Below, in pieces: positions 7,852 to 16,091 of a stretch of 64,000 nucleotides of DNA. The stretch is taken from NCBI GenBank assembly GCA_902761605.1, contig CACWLC010000014.1:1-64000 (forward strand). Direction: 5' to 3'. Positions within the stretch are counted from its first letter, which is position 1, and every line of letters begins with the position of its first letter. The notes below the pieces were generated by a model. It saw only the letters and a list, made by a program, of their open reading frames with translations, had not been told where the DNA came from and searched no databases. This stretch comes from an uncultured Prevotellaceae bacterium. Lineage in GTDB: Bacteria > Bacteroidota > Bacteroidia > Bacteroidales > Bacteroidaceae. Both the position numbers and the translations under genes were made by a program.

Positions 7852-8968
7852 ATTCTACAAATTCCCAATAACCATCACGTTTGCCATTCACACGTTTGAT
7901 TATCAACTTCTCTTGTAGGGCAACGGTTATCGACTTGACTGTTCGCTCAGACTTCCCGATAGCTGCGGCAATCTCCTTTTGAGTGGCAGAACGATTCTCA
8001 TGGATGATGCGAAGGACTGCAACTTCTTCCAAAGTGCAATTTTTGCACTTAGAAGGCAATTCTACCCCCATTCTTGCACTTTGAATCTGATGATTTGCAC
8101 TTTGACTGGTCTTTTCATCAGTATCCTTGCCCCAATCCACATGCATGATTCTGTTTCTCAGGTCATACTCCTCACCAAGCAGCATGTTACGGAAGAATCG
8201 CTCCAGATAGAGCGTCGTCTCTGAAATTCCTGCAGTTAGATCATTGTAGTTGGCCCGTACTAGCGCATTACGGAAATACCATGAGTTCTCGGCAAACACA
8301 TCGTTCACCACATTGAATCCCAGCGTACGCAGATATTTAATCATAAACACCGCTGTCGTTCGCGTATTGCCCTCGCAGAAAGCATGTATCTGCCAGAGAT
8401 TGGCACAGAAGCGAGTCAAGTGGCAGATAGTCTCATCGATATTCAGGTTGGCATAATTGAACTCGCGTTCCTGCCCCATATCGTAGGCCAGTGTGTCGCT
8501 GATAGTATCAGCACTGGCATAGAATACCGTCTTACCACCAAGCACCCATTCATTCTTAGTAATGTTGTAGTCACGGATACGTCCAGCCAACTTATAAATA
8601 CCTTCAAACAGCCGACGATGAATAGAAATGAGCTGTGCTGGGGTAAATGAGAATGTCTTCTCTTCTATTAGCTCAGTGATTCGCGCAGCCACTTTGTCAG
8701 CCTCTTCCGTTCGATCGTGCTCCACCTCTTTGCGTCCTGATACCGACTTGTAATATGAGTCTATCAGTTGTTTCGCCTCACCAATGCTGATGTCACCCTC
8801 TATGTGCCGTTTTGCCGTATCAAGCAAGTAGTCGGAGGTTTGAAGCCTATCAACCTGCTGCAAACCAATGGCCACCTTCCACGCTTCGCTACGTTCACGT
8901 TGATTCGGCTCTCCCTGGCGGATGTATTCATCCAAGCCTTGAATGGTATATTTCTGTTCGTCGCTCAT
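7850..8968 (-). CDS. Fic family protein (AMPylator-type) with N-terminal VbhA-like segment
   Basis: A 372-residue protein whose Fic core carries HAFCEGNTR (195-203), fitting HxFx(D/E)GNxR with catalytic His and phosphate-binding loop. Residues about 25-70 (SEAWKVAIGLQQ to RHIEGDIS) resemble a fused VbhA-like antitoxin helix bundle, although I cannot find a clean (S/T)xxxE(G/N) inhibitory motif. The C-terminus (about 310-372) is a winged helix (TQKEIAAAIGKSERTVK). The start at 8968 is chosen because a promoter box lies at 9002-9009, making the upstream start at 9004 impossible. Likely target modification by AMP or another nucleotide is inference. Confidence 0.88.
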   Translation of the reverse strand: MSDEQKYTIQGLDEYIRQGEPNQRERSEAWKVAIGLQQVDRLQTSDYLLDTAKRHIEGDISIGEAKQLIDSYYKSVSGRKEVEHDRTEEADKVAARITELIEEKTFSFTPAQLISIHRRLFEGIYKLAGRIRDYNITKNEWVLGGKTVFYASADTISDTLAYDMGQEREFNYANLNIDETICHLTRFCANLWQIHAFCEGNTRTTAVFMIKYLRTLGFNVVNDVFAENSWYFRNALVRANYNDLTAGISETTLYLERFFRNMLLGEEYDLRNRIMHVDWGKDTDEKTSQSANHQIQSARMGVELPSKCKNCTLEEVAVLRIIHENRSATQKEIAAAIGKSERTVKSITVALQEKLIIKRVNGKRDGYWEFVE

Positions 8969-9001
8969 CCTATTTATATTTTTCGATGTTGCTAACGTAT
9001 G

Positions 9002-9058
9002 CAAAGATAATCAAAAAATTGCATATATGCAAATATATGCGAGATTATTTGCATATTT
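9002..9058 (-). promoter_or_regulatory. Fic promoter overlapped by a palindromic operator
   Basis: Minus strand: TTTG (9030-9033), 20 bases, TATCTTTG (9002-9009). The perfect 14-bp palindrome TTGCATATATGCAA (9019-9032) covers the -33 box, and a further TTTGCATA half-site lies at 9048-9055. The arrangement suggests repression, possibly by the winged helix of Fic itself; that is inference. Confidence 0.65.
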
Positions 9059-9132
9059 CAGATAACATTCCTATCTCTGTATGACTCAGAATCTGTCCCC
9101 ATGAATAGCAGGGCATGAGCGAAAAAAATCAA

Positions 9133-9151
9133 GGGTCGGTTCTGATGATCA
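9133..9151 (+). repeat. REP-like word, copy 2
   Basis: GGGTCGGTTCTGATGATCA is identical over 19 bases to 6285-6303, in the same orientation. Here the second hairpin arm is missing and a T-run follows. Nearby GAATCTGTCCCCATGA (about 9089-9104) may belong to the same element. Together the two copies bracket the ATPase/Fic island. Confidence 0.7.
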
Positions 9152-9287
9152 TTTTTTTATTCTCACAACTGTTGTATAACACCAAACGAAACTCCAGTAA
9201 GTCTGGACAGTTGACGCAATCCTGCCCCCATGCTCTTAGCGGCAACGAGAACTTCATTACGCCTCACTTTCTCTTAATGGAAGCAAT

Positions 9288-9370
9288 AAATTCTCGAGAG
9301 AATTTGACGATTACCTCACTACTTAGCAATTGTTAGTACGTATCTAAGCACAAAATTCTCTCGAGAATTT
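9288..9370. repeat. Inverted pair of near-palindromic 18-mers
   Basis: AAATTCTCGAGAGAATTT (9288-9305) and its exact reverse complement AAATTCTCTCGAGAATTT (9353-9370) face each other across 47 bases; similarity continues outward (GGaAGCA versus GGtAGCA). Inside, ACTTAG and CTAAG also pair. A related TCGAGAGAATT occurs at 7759-7769 beside the tRNA fragment. It could be a recombinase or regulator site, or a non-autonomous element. The rest of 9059-9477 contains no supported gene. Confidence 0.65.
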
Positions 9371-9477
9371 TCCTGCTACCATTAACTAAAAAACCTGAGA
9401 ACCCGTATCTTTCATCGAGTTAGTACCCTATGCAAATGTTAAGAAACAGGCATTTTGATATAGTTTGGGGCAAATTT

Positions 9478-9581
9478 ATGTAGGCAACATGTAGGCTTTA
9501 TGTAGGCTTTATGTAGGATGAAAACAAAGCTATCTCTATCAAATACAGAAAGTTATAGCGTTTTTATGTAGGCATGTAGGC
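9478..9581. repeat. ATGTAGGC repeats with an 11-bp period
   Basis: ATGTAGGC/A starts at 9478, 9489, 9500 and 9511, a perfect 11-bp step, and again at 9566 and 9574. The first four would present the motif on one DNA face. The last two overlap the end of comEC and encode its final residues (GAYMPT). Confidence 0.75.
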
Positions 9582-11051
9582 TCCTTTTGAATTTTTGCGC
9601 AGAAAAAGAACCAAAAAGTAGCATGAGGCTATGATGACATAAACCATCACAACCTGTAAGACAGTTGGGGTTAATCCATCGATGCTGGCGCCTGGGAGTG
9701 CAGCCATCTTAGTCAGAACGCTATTCAGCAGACCTACTACATATAATAATAGGTACGCGAGGGAGGGAACGATGAACACCAAAAGCGAGAGATAGAGGAT
9801 AAGCGTGGTGGCAGGGATGACGACGAAGTTCGTTAGAAGGAAATAGGTGGAGAAACGTCCGAAGTAATAGGCAATCAATGGAGCGACGCCTATCTGTGCA
9901 GCACAGGATACAGTCACCATTGCCCACACCCACCTGACAATCCGATGCGACAACAGATACTCCTGCGAGAACACACCCTCGAACAATGGATAGAGAATCA
10001 GAATGGCAAAGACAGCCATAAACGACATCTGAAAACCTACATCGAAGAGCGACAGCGGATTGAAAATCAACAGAACTATCGCAGAGAAAGCCAGCGTGTT
10101 GACAGACATCTTATCGCGATGCCCCAACGACATCAAGGCATAAATGCTCAGCATCATGGCAGAGCGCACCACACTTGTAGAGAGCCCGACGAGAAAGGCG
10201 AAAGCCCAGATGCTCAGTATAATCAACAACTGTGAGGCCATCTGCCAACGACGTCCTCGAACCAATAGCGACAACAGGGTGTAGATAATGCCGAGGTGGA
10301 GTCCGCTAAGGGCCAATACATGAGAGGCTCCAGTGATGGAATAGACATCTTTGAGTTCCTTGGTCAATGCCGACTTGTCGCCCAGAGCCATAGCTGCCAC
10401 AACAGCATAGGCATCAGCTGATTGATAATTTCTTATTCTGTCGAGGATACTGCTACGTAGTTTCAGGAAGAATAGTTTTGAGCGCTCCAGCCTTGAGATG
10501 CCGGAAAGTGAAACCTGAGCCTTCTGCCATTTCCAACTTGAGACAAAGGTATTCCCTGAGAAACCATGAATCTCAAGATATCTACGATAGTTGAAGTTGC
10601 CGCTATACCAATCACTATTGGGGTTGATTTTAGACTGCACCTTCAGCCCATCACCGATCCTCAAAGCTTTGCTCCTGTCGTCCTTATAGAGATAGCATTT
10701 CAGTTTCTGTCCATTTCCTGTGATAAGGATATCTACTGCCATTGTCTTTGGTTTCACAACCGGTTCACTCATCACCACAGCCTCATAGGCTACCTCTTCT
10801 TCCGGCCACGTTATTTTACTTTTCTCCTTTTGCCAACTTATCAGCAGCCACCCAAGAAAAAAGAAACACATTACAATTGCCACAGACTGAAGGACCTCAA
10901 ATCTCCACAATAATACAGACACCACTACCATCCCGATAAATATCGGTAACAGCGGTATCTCTGCCATGAGATAATCTCCAATAATTATACCCACCATCAT
11001 ACAGATAGCAGGCATAAGCAATGGACACTTTTCAAGCAGATTGTTTCTCAC
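9564..11051 (-). CDS. comEC: ComEC/Rec2-family DNA uptake channel, short form
   Basis: An inner-membrane protein of 495 residues related to the channel that passes single-stranded DNA during transformation. It has an N-terminal DUF4131-like soluble region after two membrane segments (residues about 1-190). The competence core follows, with ALSGLHLGIIYTLLSLLVRG (about 249-268) and many membrane helices. The C-terminal metallo-beta-lactamase-like domain of long ComEC proteins is absent. The last residues are encoded by ATGTAGGC repeats. It follows pnuC on the same strand with a 12-base gap and may be co-transcribed. Confidence 0.87.
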   Translation of the reverse strand: MRNNLLEKCPLLMPAICMMVGIIIGDYLMAEIPLLPIFIGMVVVSVLLWRFEVLQSVAIVMCFFFLGWLLISWQKEKSKITWPEEEVAYEAVVMSEPVVKPKTMAVDILITGNGQKLKCYLYKDDRSKALRIGDGLKVQSKINPNSDWYSGNFNYRRYLEIHGFSGNTFVSSWKWQKAQVSLSGISRLERSKLFFLKLRSSILDRIRNYQSADAYAVVAAMALGDKSALTKELKDVYSITGASHVLALSGLHLGIIYTLLSLLVRGRRWQMASQLLIILSIWAFAFLVGLSTSVVRSAMMLSIYALMSLGHRDKMSVNTLAFSAIVLLIFNPLSLFDVGFQMSFMAVFAILILYPLFEGVFSQEYLLSHRIVRWVWAMVTVSCAAQIGVAPLIAYYFGRFSTYFLLTNFVVIPATTLILYLSLLVFIVPSLAYLLLYVVGLLNSVLTKMAALPGASIDGLTPTVLQVVMVYVIIASCYFLVLFLRKNSKGAYMPT

Positions 11052-11063
11052 AATGTATGCAGT

Positions 11064-11642
11064 TTAATCCTTTACCACCATTTTGCGCCATTTCAGATAT
11101 CCCAGCACAGCAATGACCACATATAGTCCGTAGAGTGAAGCCTTGAATGGAATATCCTTATAGAAATAGAGTACACATGTGACAACATCGACAGCAATCC
11201 ATATAAACCACTGTTCGAGGTATTTATGAGCCAAAGCCCAGATGCCCACGATGCTCAGTGCCGTAGTAAAGCTGTCTGCCAACGGAACATTAGAATTAGT
11301 GAATGTTACCAGAAGCCAGTATATCACTCCCCAAACGGCTGCGATAATAACCAACCATGGCAGGATGAGTCTTTTGGGGAAGAATGTTATAGGCAGTGGC
11401 TCTTTTTTTGCCGAGCCCCTTATCCATTTCCAGTATCCGTAGGCTGTCATCGAAAGATAATAGAACTCCATGCCGCAGTCGGCATAGAGTCCTTTATCAT
11501 AGTATAGCACTATTCCCAATGCCTGCATCACGAATCCTACAGCCCACATCCAGGCACTGGCCTTATACTCCAGGAGAATATATGCCAGTCCAAGTATGGT
11601 TGTCGTTATATCGAGCCAATGTTCCGCCACAAATGTAATCAT
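11064..11642 (-). CDS. pnuT: PnuC-family transporter, probably thiamine (PnuT-like)
   Basis: A membrane carrier of 192 residues with about seven segments and the PnuC-type WMWAVGFVMQALGIVLYY and FYYLSMTAYGYWKW motifs. PnuC homologues carry nicotinamide riboside, riboflavin or thiamine by facilitated diffusion driven by phosphorylation inside. Location directly after a TPP-riboswitch-controlled TonB receptor argues for thiamine. ATG 11642 is chosen; the upstream TTG at 11651 lies in the junction repeat. The thiamine pyrophosphokinase gene that often completes this unit is not adjacent. Confidence 0.85.
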   Translation of the reverse strand: MITFVAEHWLDITTTILGLAYILLEYKASAWMWAVGFVMQALGIVLYYDKGLYADCGMEFYYLSMTAYGYWKWIRGSAKKEPLPITFFPKRLILPWLVIIAAVWGVIYWLLVTFTNSNVPLADSFTTALSIVGIWALAHKYLEQWFIWIAVDVVTCVLYFYKDIPFKASLYGLYVVIAVLGYLKWRKMVVKD

Positions 11643-11679
11643 AACTGTCAACTATCAACTGTCAACTATCAACTATCTA
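11643..11679 (-). repeat. 7-bp tandem repeat at the tonB-receptor/pnuT junction
   Basis: Minus strand units TAGATAG, TTGATAG, TTGACAG, TTGATAG, TTGACAG, all 7 bases, run from the receptor stop codon TAG (11677-11679) right up to the pnuT ATG. Confidence 0.85.
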
Positions 11680-14031
11680 AAATCTCAGCGTTACGTTTCC
11701 AGACATTGTGAATCCGGCCATCGGGATGAATCCTATCTGGTAGTATCTGTTGTTATTATCATGACCGCCACTGGCATAGATAGCCGAGTACACCCATCCA
11801 TTGGCAGCATAACGCTTATTGAAGATGTTATTGAAGTTCAATCCGAAGATAGCCTCCTTTAACACCTTCTTAGGTTTCAGAGTGTAGCGTAATGACGCAT
11901 TTGATGTAGAATAGCTGGGCAGCGAACGATCCTTACACTCTGTATTATCAAGATATTGACGAGAAACAAAGTTTGTGTGCCATACAGCCTGCCATCCCTT
12001 ATGGTGCAAGGTTATAAAACCATTCAGTATTGCAGAAGGAGAGAATGCCAGAGTAGAGTTGTCGTAGTGGATGGTTGTTGAACCATTGTCCCAATCTTCC
12101 ACCACCTCGTCGAAATCCTTGATCTTATTAGTGCTCAGGGCAGCATTTCCCTCGACAGTGAGCCAAGGAGTGGCATTAACACCTGCCTGCAGCTCTGCAC
12201 CACAACGATAAGAGTCCTTGATGTTGGTTGTGAGCTTCTCACCGATATCACTCACCTCACCAGTCTGTACAAACTGGTCTGTATACTTCATATAATATCC
12301 GTTTATGCCAACATGCCATGTATTGCCGGTATAGTTATATCCCAGTTCGAAATCGAGCAGTTGCTCAGCCTTCGGTGCAGGATAAGAACCGTTATCTGTA
12401 TAGTTATTACGTTCTGGTTCACGATGGCTTATTGCTGCCGAGCCATAAACACGGTGCCCCCCAAGACTCCATGAGAAGCCAGCCTTAGGATTCAGGAAAT
12501 GGAAGTGCTTGTCGATGTCGAGTCGCTGATTGTAATAACCGCTCTCGTCATCATAGAACTTATCGTTGATACCATCCGTCTCATACTGTACATAGCGATA
12601 CTGGAGGTCGGCAAAGACATCCCACTGTTCGTTGATATGATAAGCAGCCTTAACAAAAGCATTTGCATCAAACTTGGTGGCATCAGAATCGTAATACTTA
12701 TGATCACCGCTTGCCAGATACGCCTTACGTACGAAGTCGTTGGCTGCGTATGTCACAAAACCAAAGTGGTTCCCGGAGAACTCCTGTTCAGAAACGCCTG
12801 CGATGACGTCCCAACGCTCATCCTTGTAATTTGCATTCAGTATCGCTCCATAGCTATGTTGTGTCAATCCTTTCTTACGAACGAAATCAGTTCTCTTGAT
12901 ATTTTTGCCATCAGCATCTGTTGCAACGAGTCCGAACTTGGAGAGTTTATTGTTTGGACGGAACTCCTCATAGTATCCGAATCCATAGGTATAGTGGAGT
13001 GAAGCTGTAGCTGTCCATCTGTCGCTGAGTTCAAAAGCAGCAGAGAGGATATTATGATTCTGCCAGAAGTTATCTGTAGTCTTGTCCCAATAAGAGCCGT
13101 CGCTCATCTTGAATCTCTCTGTAGAATAGGTGCCGTCATCACCGATAATCAGTCCTTCATAGAGGGAGTTAAACTTACCAAGGCCTACATTCCACATGTC
13201 TTCATAGGTCTTGATGCCAGTCTTGCTGCCATAGGTACCGTCCATGATACTCAGGTCGTTGGTACCAGCTGTCACACCGTTCCAAGCCTGACCTGTACGT
13301 TCGAAGTTTCCGATATTCTTATAGCTTATCTTAAACTTTTCACCAAGCCATGTCAGCCCGCCATAGTAGCTTCCGCTGCGACCTGACGTTCCATGCAGGA
13401 ATCCATCGGTATTCGTCTGGTGGTAAGCTCCGTCGATGATAAGGTGGTTCCACAGCAGGCCTGTAGAGAACTTTCCTCCGACATTAAAGGTATTAAACGA
13501 GCCATAAGATCCTGATAATTCTGCGGTTGGAGTCTGTGAAGGTGTAGCTGACGACAATGCCACAGTACCACCGAAGGCTCCGTCACCATTTGTTGAGGTA
13601 CCAACACCACGTTGTATCTGTACAGAGCCGAGCAACGAACCATAAGAGTTCATGTTTGCCCAGAACACACACTGGTCTTCTGGCGAGTTAAGAGGAACAC
13701 CGTCGAGTGTCACATTTATACGTGAGTCACCGGCACCACGAATACGCATATAAGTAGTACCAGTACCCAATCCATTCTCACTCCACGCAATCACGCCTGG
13801 TGTCTGTGAGAACAGGAAAGGCAGCTCCTTACCAGTCTTCGAAAACTCGTTAAGCTTGTCTTTTTTGATGTTGGCGATAGCGTATGGGGCATTCTTCTGA
13901 GCCCTTACACCACGAACAACCACCTCCTGCAACTGTTCCACCTGTGTTGAGTCATACAGTGCAGCCTTGTTTTGTGCATTTACACTTGCTGCGCACACCA
14001 GCGCAGTCATCCCGAAAATCAATTTTTTCAT
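11677..14031 (-). CDS. TonB-dependent outer-membrane receptor, probably for thiamine
   Basis: A 784-residue outer-membrane beta-barrel that uses TonB energy to import a ligand. It has a signal peptide (MKKLIFGMTALVCAASVNA), a TonB-box-like QEVVVRG near residue 38, a plug domain with MRIRGAGDSRINVTLDGVP (about 112-130), and a C-terminal barrel ending in GNVTLRF. The start at 14031 (MKKLIF) is preferred over upstream in-frame codons because those lie between riboswitch and signal peptide. The TPP riboswitch upstream indicates thiamine or its phosphate as the ligand. Confidence 0.93.
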   Translation of the reverse strand: MKKLIFGMTALVCAASVNAQNKAALYDSTQVEQLQEVVVRGVRAQKNAPYAIANIKKDKLNEFSKTGKELPFLFSQTPGVIAWSENGLGTGTTYMRIRGAGDSRINVTLDGVPLNSPEDQCVFWANMNSYGSLLGSVQIQRGVGTSTNGDGAFGGTVALSSATPSQTPTAELSGSYGSFNTFNVGGKFSTGLLWNHLIIDGAYHQTNTDGFLHGTSGRSGSYYGGLTWLGEKFKISYKNIGNFERTGQAWNGVTAGTNDLSIMDGTYGSKTGIKTYEDMWNVGLGKFNSLYEGLIIGDDGTYSTERFKMSDGSYWDKTTDNFWQNHNILSAAFELSDRWTATASLHYTYGFGYYEEFRPNNKLSKFGLVATDADGKNIKRTDFVRKKGLTQHSYGAILNANYKDERWDVIAGVSEQEFSGNHFGFVTYAANDFVRKAYLASGDHKYYDSDATKFDANAFVKAAYHINEQWDVFADLQYRYVQYETDGINDKFYDDESGYYNQRLDIDKHFHFLNPKAGFSWSLGGHRVYGSAAISHREPERNNYTDNGSYPAPKAEQLLDFELGYNYTGNTWHVGINGYYMKYTDQFVQTGEVSDIGEKLTTNIKDSYRCGAELQAGVNATPWLTVEGNAALSTNKIKDFDEVVEDWDNGSTTIHYDNSTLAFSPSAILNGFITLHHKGWQAVWHTNFVSRQYLDNTECKDRSLPSYSTSNASLRYTLKPKKVLKEAIFGLNFNNIFNKRYAANGWVYSAIYASGGHDNNNRYYQIGFIPMAGFTMSGNVTLRF

Positions 14032-14085
14032 CTTTTTTCTTTTTATTAATAAATAATGAAAAGGGGAGTCATCATGAATACTATC

Positions 14086-14158
14086 CATCCCTACGTCGGC
14101 ATTACCCGTATCAGGTATGAGGGTATCATCTCAGCCCGCACTAGCGAGCACCCCTTGA
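14086..14158 (-). promoter_or_regulatory. TPP (thi-box) riboswitch
   Basis: Read on the minus strand the region contains AAGGGGTGCTC, GGGCTGAGATGATACCC, ACCTGATACGGGTAATGCC and CGTAGGGA in order, the conserved core of the TPP aptamer. It lies in the leader of the TonB receptor, so uptake should fall when TPP is plentiful. Confidence 0.95.
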
Positions 14159-14170
14159 TAAAATCGGCTG

Positions 14171-14202
14171 CAAAGGTACACAAAAATCCCCGAACCGCCA
14201 AA
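14171..14202 (-). promoter_or_regulatory. Promoter of the thiamine unit
   Basis: TTTG at 14199-14202, a 20-base spacer, and TACCTTTG at 14171-14178, with transcription starting just before the riboswitch. The -33 box lies in the loop of the preceding gene's terminator. Confidence 0.8.
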
Positions 14203-14218
14203 CGATTCGGGGATTTTT
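14182..14218. terminator. Bidirectional terminator after the Na/Pi transporter
   Basis: A perfect 13-bp stem, AAAAATCCCCGAA (14182-14194) with TTCGGGGATTTTT (14206-14218), closes an 11-base loop. T-runs are present on either strand. It ends the leftward Na/Pi transporter transcript. Confidence 0.92.
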
Positions 14219-14234
14219 AATCTATCAACAGATA

Positions 14235-15971
14235 TTATCTGATACCCATACGGGCCTCAACAACATTAACAACATAGTCACCGAGCTTTTCGCACTCATT
14301 GATGAGATCCATATAAATGGTACCAACAGCGTAAGTATACTCATGGTTGTTGACATCGTTGATGTTCTGTGACTTCAACTGGTTGCGGAAGTTGTTTATC
14401 TCATGCTCGATGTTAAACGTGCGGTTCACATCATATCCCTCACGACGGCCACGCATCAGCTTATTCATCTCAGCAAGTGACTGCATGGTGAGCTCCATCA
14501 TCTGATAGATATGCTCATACTGTTTCTCATTGAAGTGATCTTCCTTTCCGTTGTATTTACGCGAGATGGTACGAGCCATATTGAAGCAGGCGTCACCGAT
14601 ACTCTCCAACTCTGATATCTCACGCAACATGGCACGGATCTTACCCTTTGTATCGTCAGATAGATGTGCATTACTTACAGAGTCGAGGTAGTTGGCGATT
14701 TCGAGTTCCATATTGTCGGATATTCCCTCATATTTCTCAATTCGGGAATAGAGTTTGTTGAAATCCGCCTCCTTATTATCCTTCTTATTGTTCGAGCTGG
14801 ATGACAATGTCAGCAGTTCTCGCACCATATCAAACATACGTTGCATACGCTCAGAGAACGACTGTATCTCCTTCTGTGCCTCAAGCACTGAAAGCTCAGG
14901 AGTCTTCATGAAACCAGCAGTAATAAAGTGCAGACGGAAGTCCTCTTCCTCGTCGACTCTCTTTGGTTTGATAACCCAGCATACAAGACGCTCTATCTGT
15001 GGAACGAACCAGATAAGGATGAATGTGTTCACAACATTAAAGCACGTATGGAACGCTGCAAGCACAAAACTCAGTTTGGCAGCATTTGCCATGAATGCCT
15101 GCACACCAGCCGCTTCCTTTGTCATTGTAACATCATAACCCACCAGGCCACATACTGCATCAACAAACGGACGGAAAATGAACAGGATCCAGAATACTCC
15201 GAAGAAGTTGAAGAACATATGCGACAGGGCAGCACGGCGAGCCTGCGTATTGGCAGACAGAGCTGCGAGGTTTGAGGTAACGGTTGTTCCGATGTTCTCA
15301 CCCATCACCAGAGCGATACCCTGATAGATCGGCAGTGCGCCACTGGAACAGAGAATCATCGTGATGGCCATCACCGCTGCCGATGATTGTACACAGAACG
15401 TCATTATACCTCCGAGAATCAAGAATATCAGCGTGGTCCAGAAGGATGTTGGATCGAAAGAAGCAAAGAAATTGAGAAGTGTCTGATTCTCACCAAGATT
15501 CATCTCCGTACCAGTAACACGCAGTGTTCCCAGTCCAAGGAGCAGGAACGACAGTCCGAAGAGGAAATCACCGATATAGCGGTATTTCTTCAGATAGATG
15601 AGTATTATTCCCATGAAGAAGGCTGGATATACAGCACTTGTGATATCAAACGACATACCAGCCGACATAATCCATGCCGTAAGGGTGGTACCTATGTTGG
15701 CACCCATGATGACGGAAATGGCCTGAGCCAGAGTGAGCAGTCCGGCATTAACGAATGACACTGTCATAACTGTGGTAGCTGTTGACGACTGTACAGAAGC
15801 AGTAACCAGCATACCAGTAAGCATTCCCGTAAACCTATTGGTGGTCATTGCACCAAGCACGTGTCGCAGCTGCGGACCCGCCATCTTTTGCAGAGCCTCA
15901 CTCATTGACTTCATACCAAACATGAGAAGTGCAAGTGAGCCCAGAAGCTTAAAAATAATCCAAATTGACAT
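14235..15971 (-). CDS. Na/Pi-cotransporter family protein with PhoU-like tail
   Basis: A 578-residue inner-membrane protein of the NptA/PNaS type. Two inverted QSS repeats are visible: VQSSTATTVMTVSF (about 60-73) and VQSSAAVMAITMIL (about 193-206). Around nine membrane segments precede a cytoplasmic helical PhoU-like domain (about 360-578). It should import phosphate with sodium; the PhoU-like part may regulate it. The gene stands alone with its own terminator. An ATG at 15971 fits the membrane start MSIWIIFKLLGSLALLMFGM. Confidence 0.92.
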   Translation of the reverse strand: MSIWIIFKLLGSLALLMFGMKSMSEALQKMAGPQLRHVLGAMTTNRFTGMLTGMLVTASVQSSTATTVMTVSFVNAGLLTLAQAISVIMGANIGTTLTAWIMSAGMSFDITSAVYPAFFMGIILIYLKKYRYIGDFLFGLSFLLLGLGTLRVTGTEMNLGENQTLLNFFASFDPTSFWTTLIFLILGGIMTFCVQSSAAVMAITMILCSSGALPIYQGIALVMGENIGTTVTSNLAALSANTQARRAALSHMFFNFFGVFWILFIFRPFVDAVCGLVGYDVTMTKEAAGVQAFMANAAKLSFVLAAFHTCFNVVNTFILIWFVPQIERLVCWVIKPKRVDEEEDFRLHFITAGFMKTPELSVLEAQKEIQSFSERMQRMFDMVRELLTLSSSSNNKKDNKEADFNKLYSRIEKYEGISDNMELEIANYLDSVSNAHLSDDTKGKIRAMLREISELESIGDACFNMARTISRKYNGKEDHFNEKQYEHIYQMMELTMQSLAEMNKLMRGRREGYDVNRTFNIEHEINNFRNQLKSQNINDVNNHEYTYAVGTIYMDLINECEKLGDYVVNVVEARMGIR

Positions 15972-16091
15972 AAACCAAAGCTTTACATTCGAAATTTCGG
16001 GTACAAAGATAATAAAAAAGCCTCAAATTACGCAGAATATCATAGTTTTTTTTTATCTTTGCAGCATAATTCCTAAAACGAGTTACAATTT

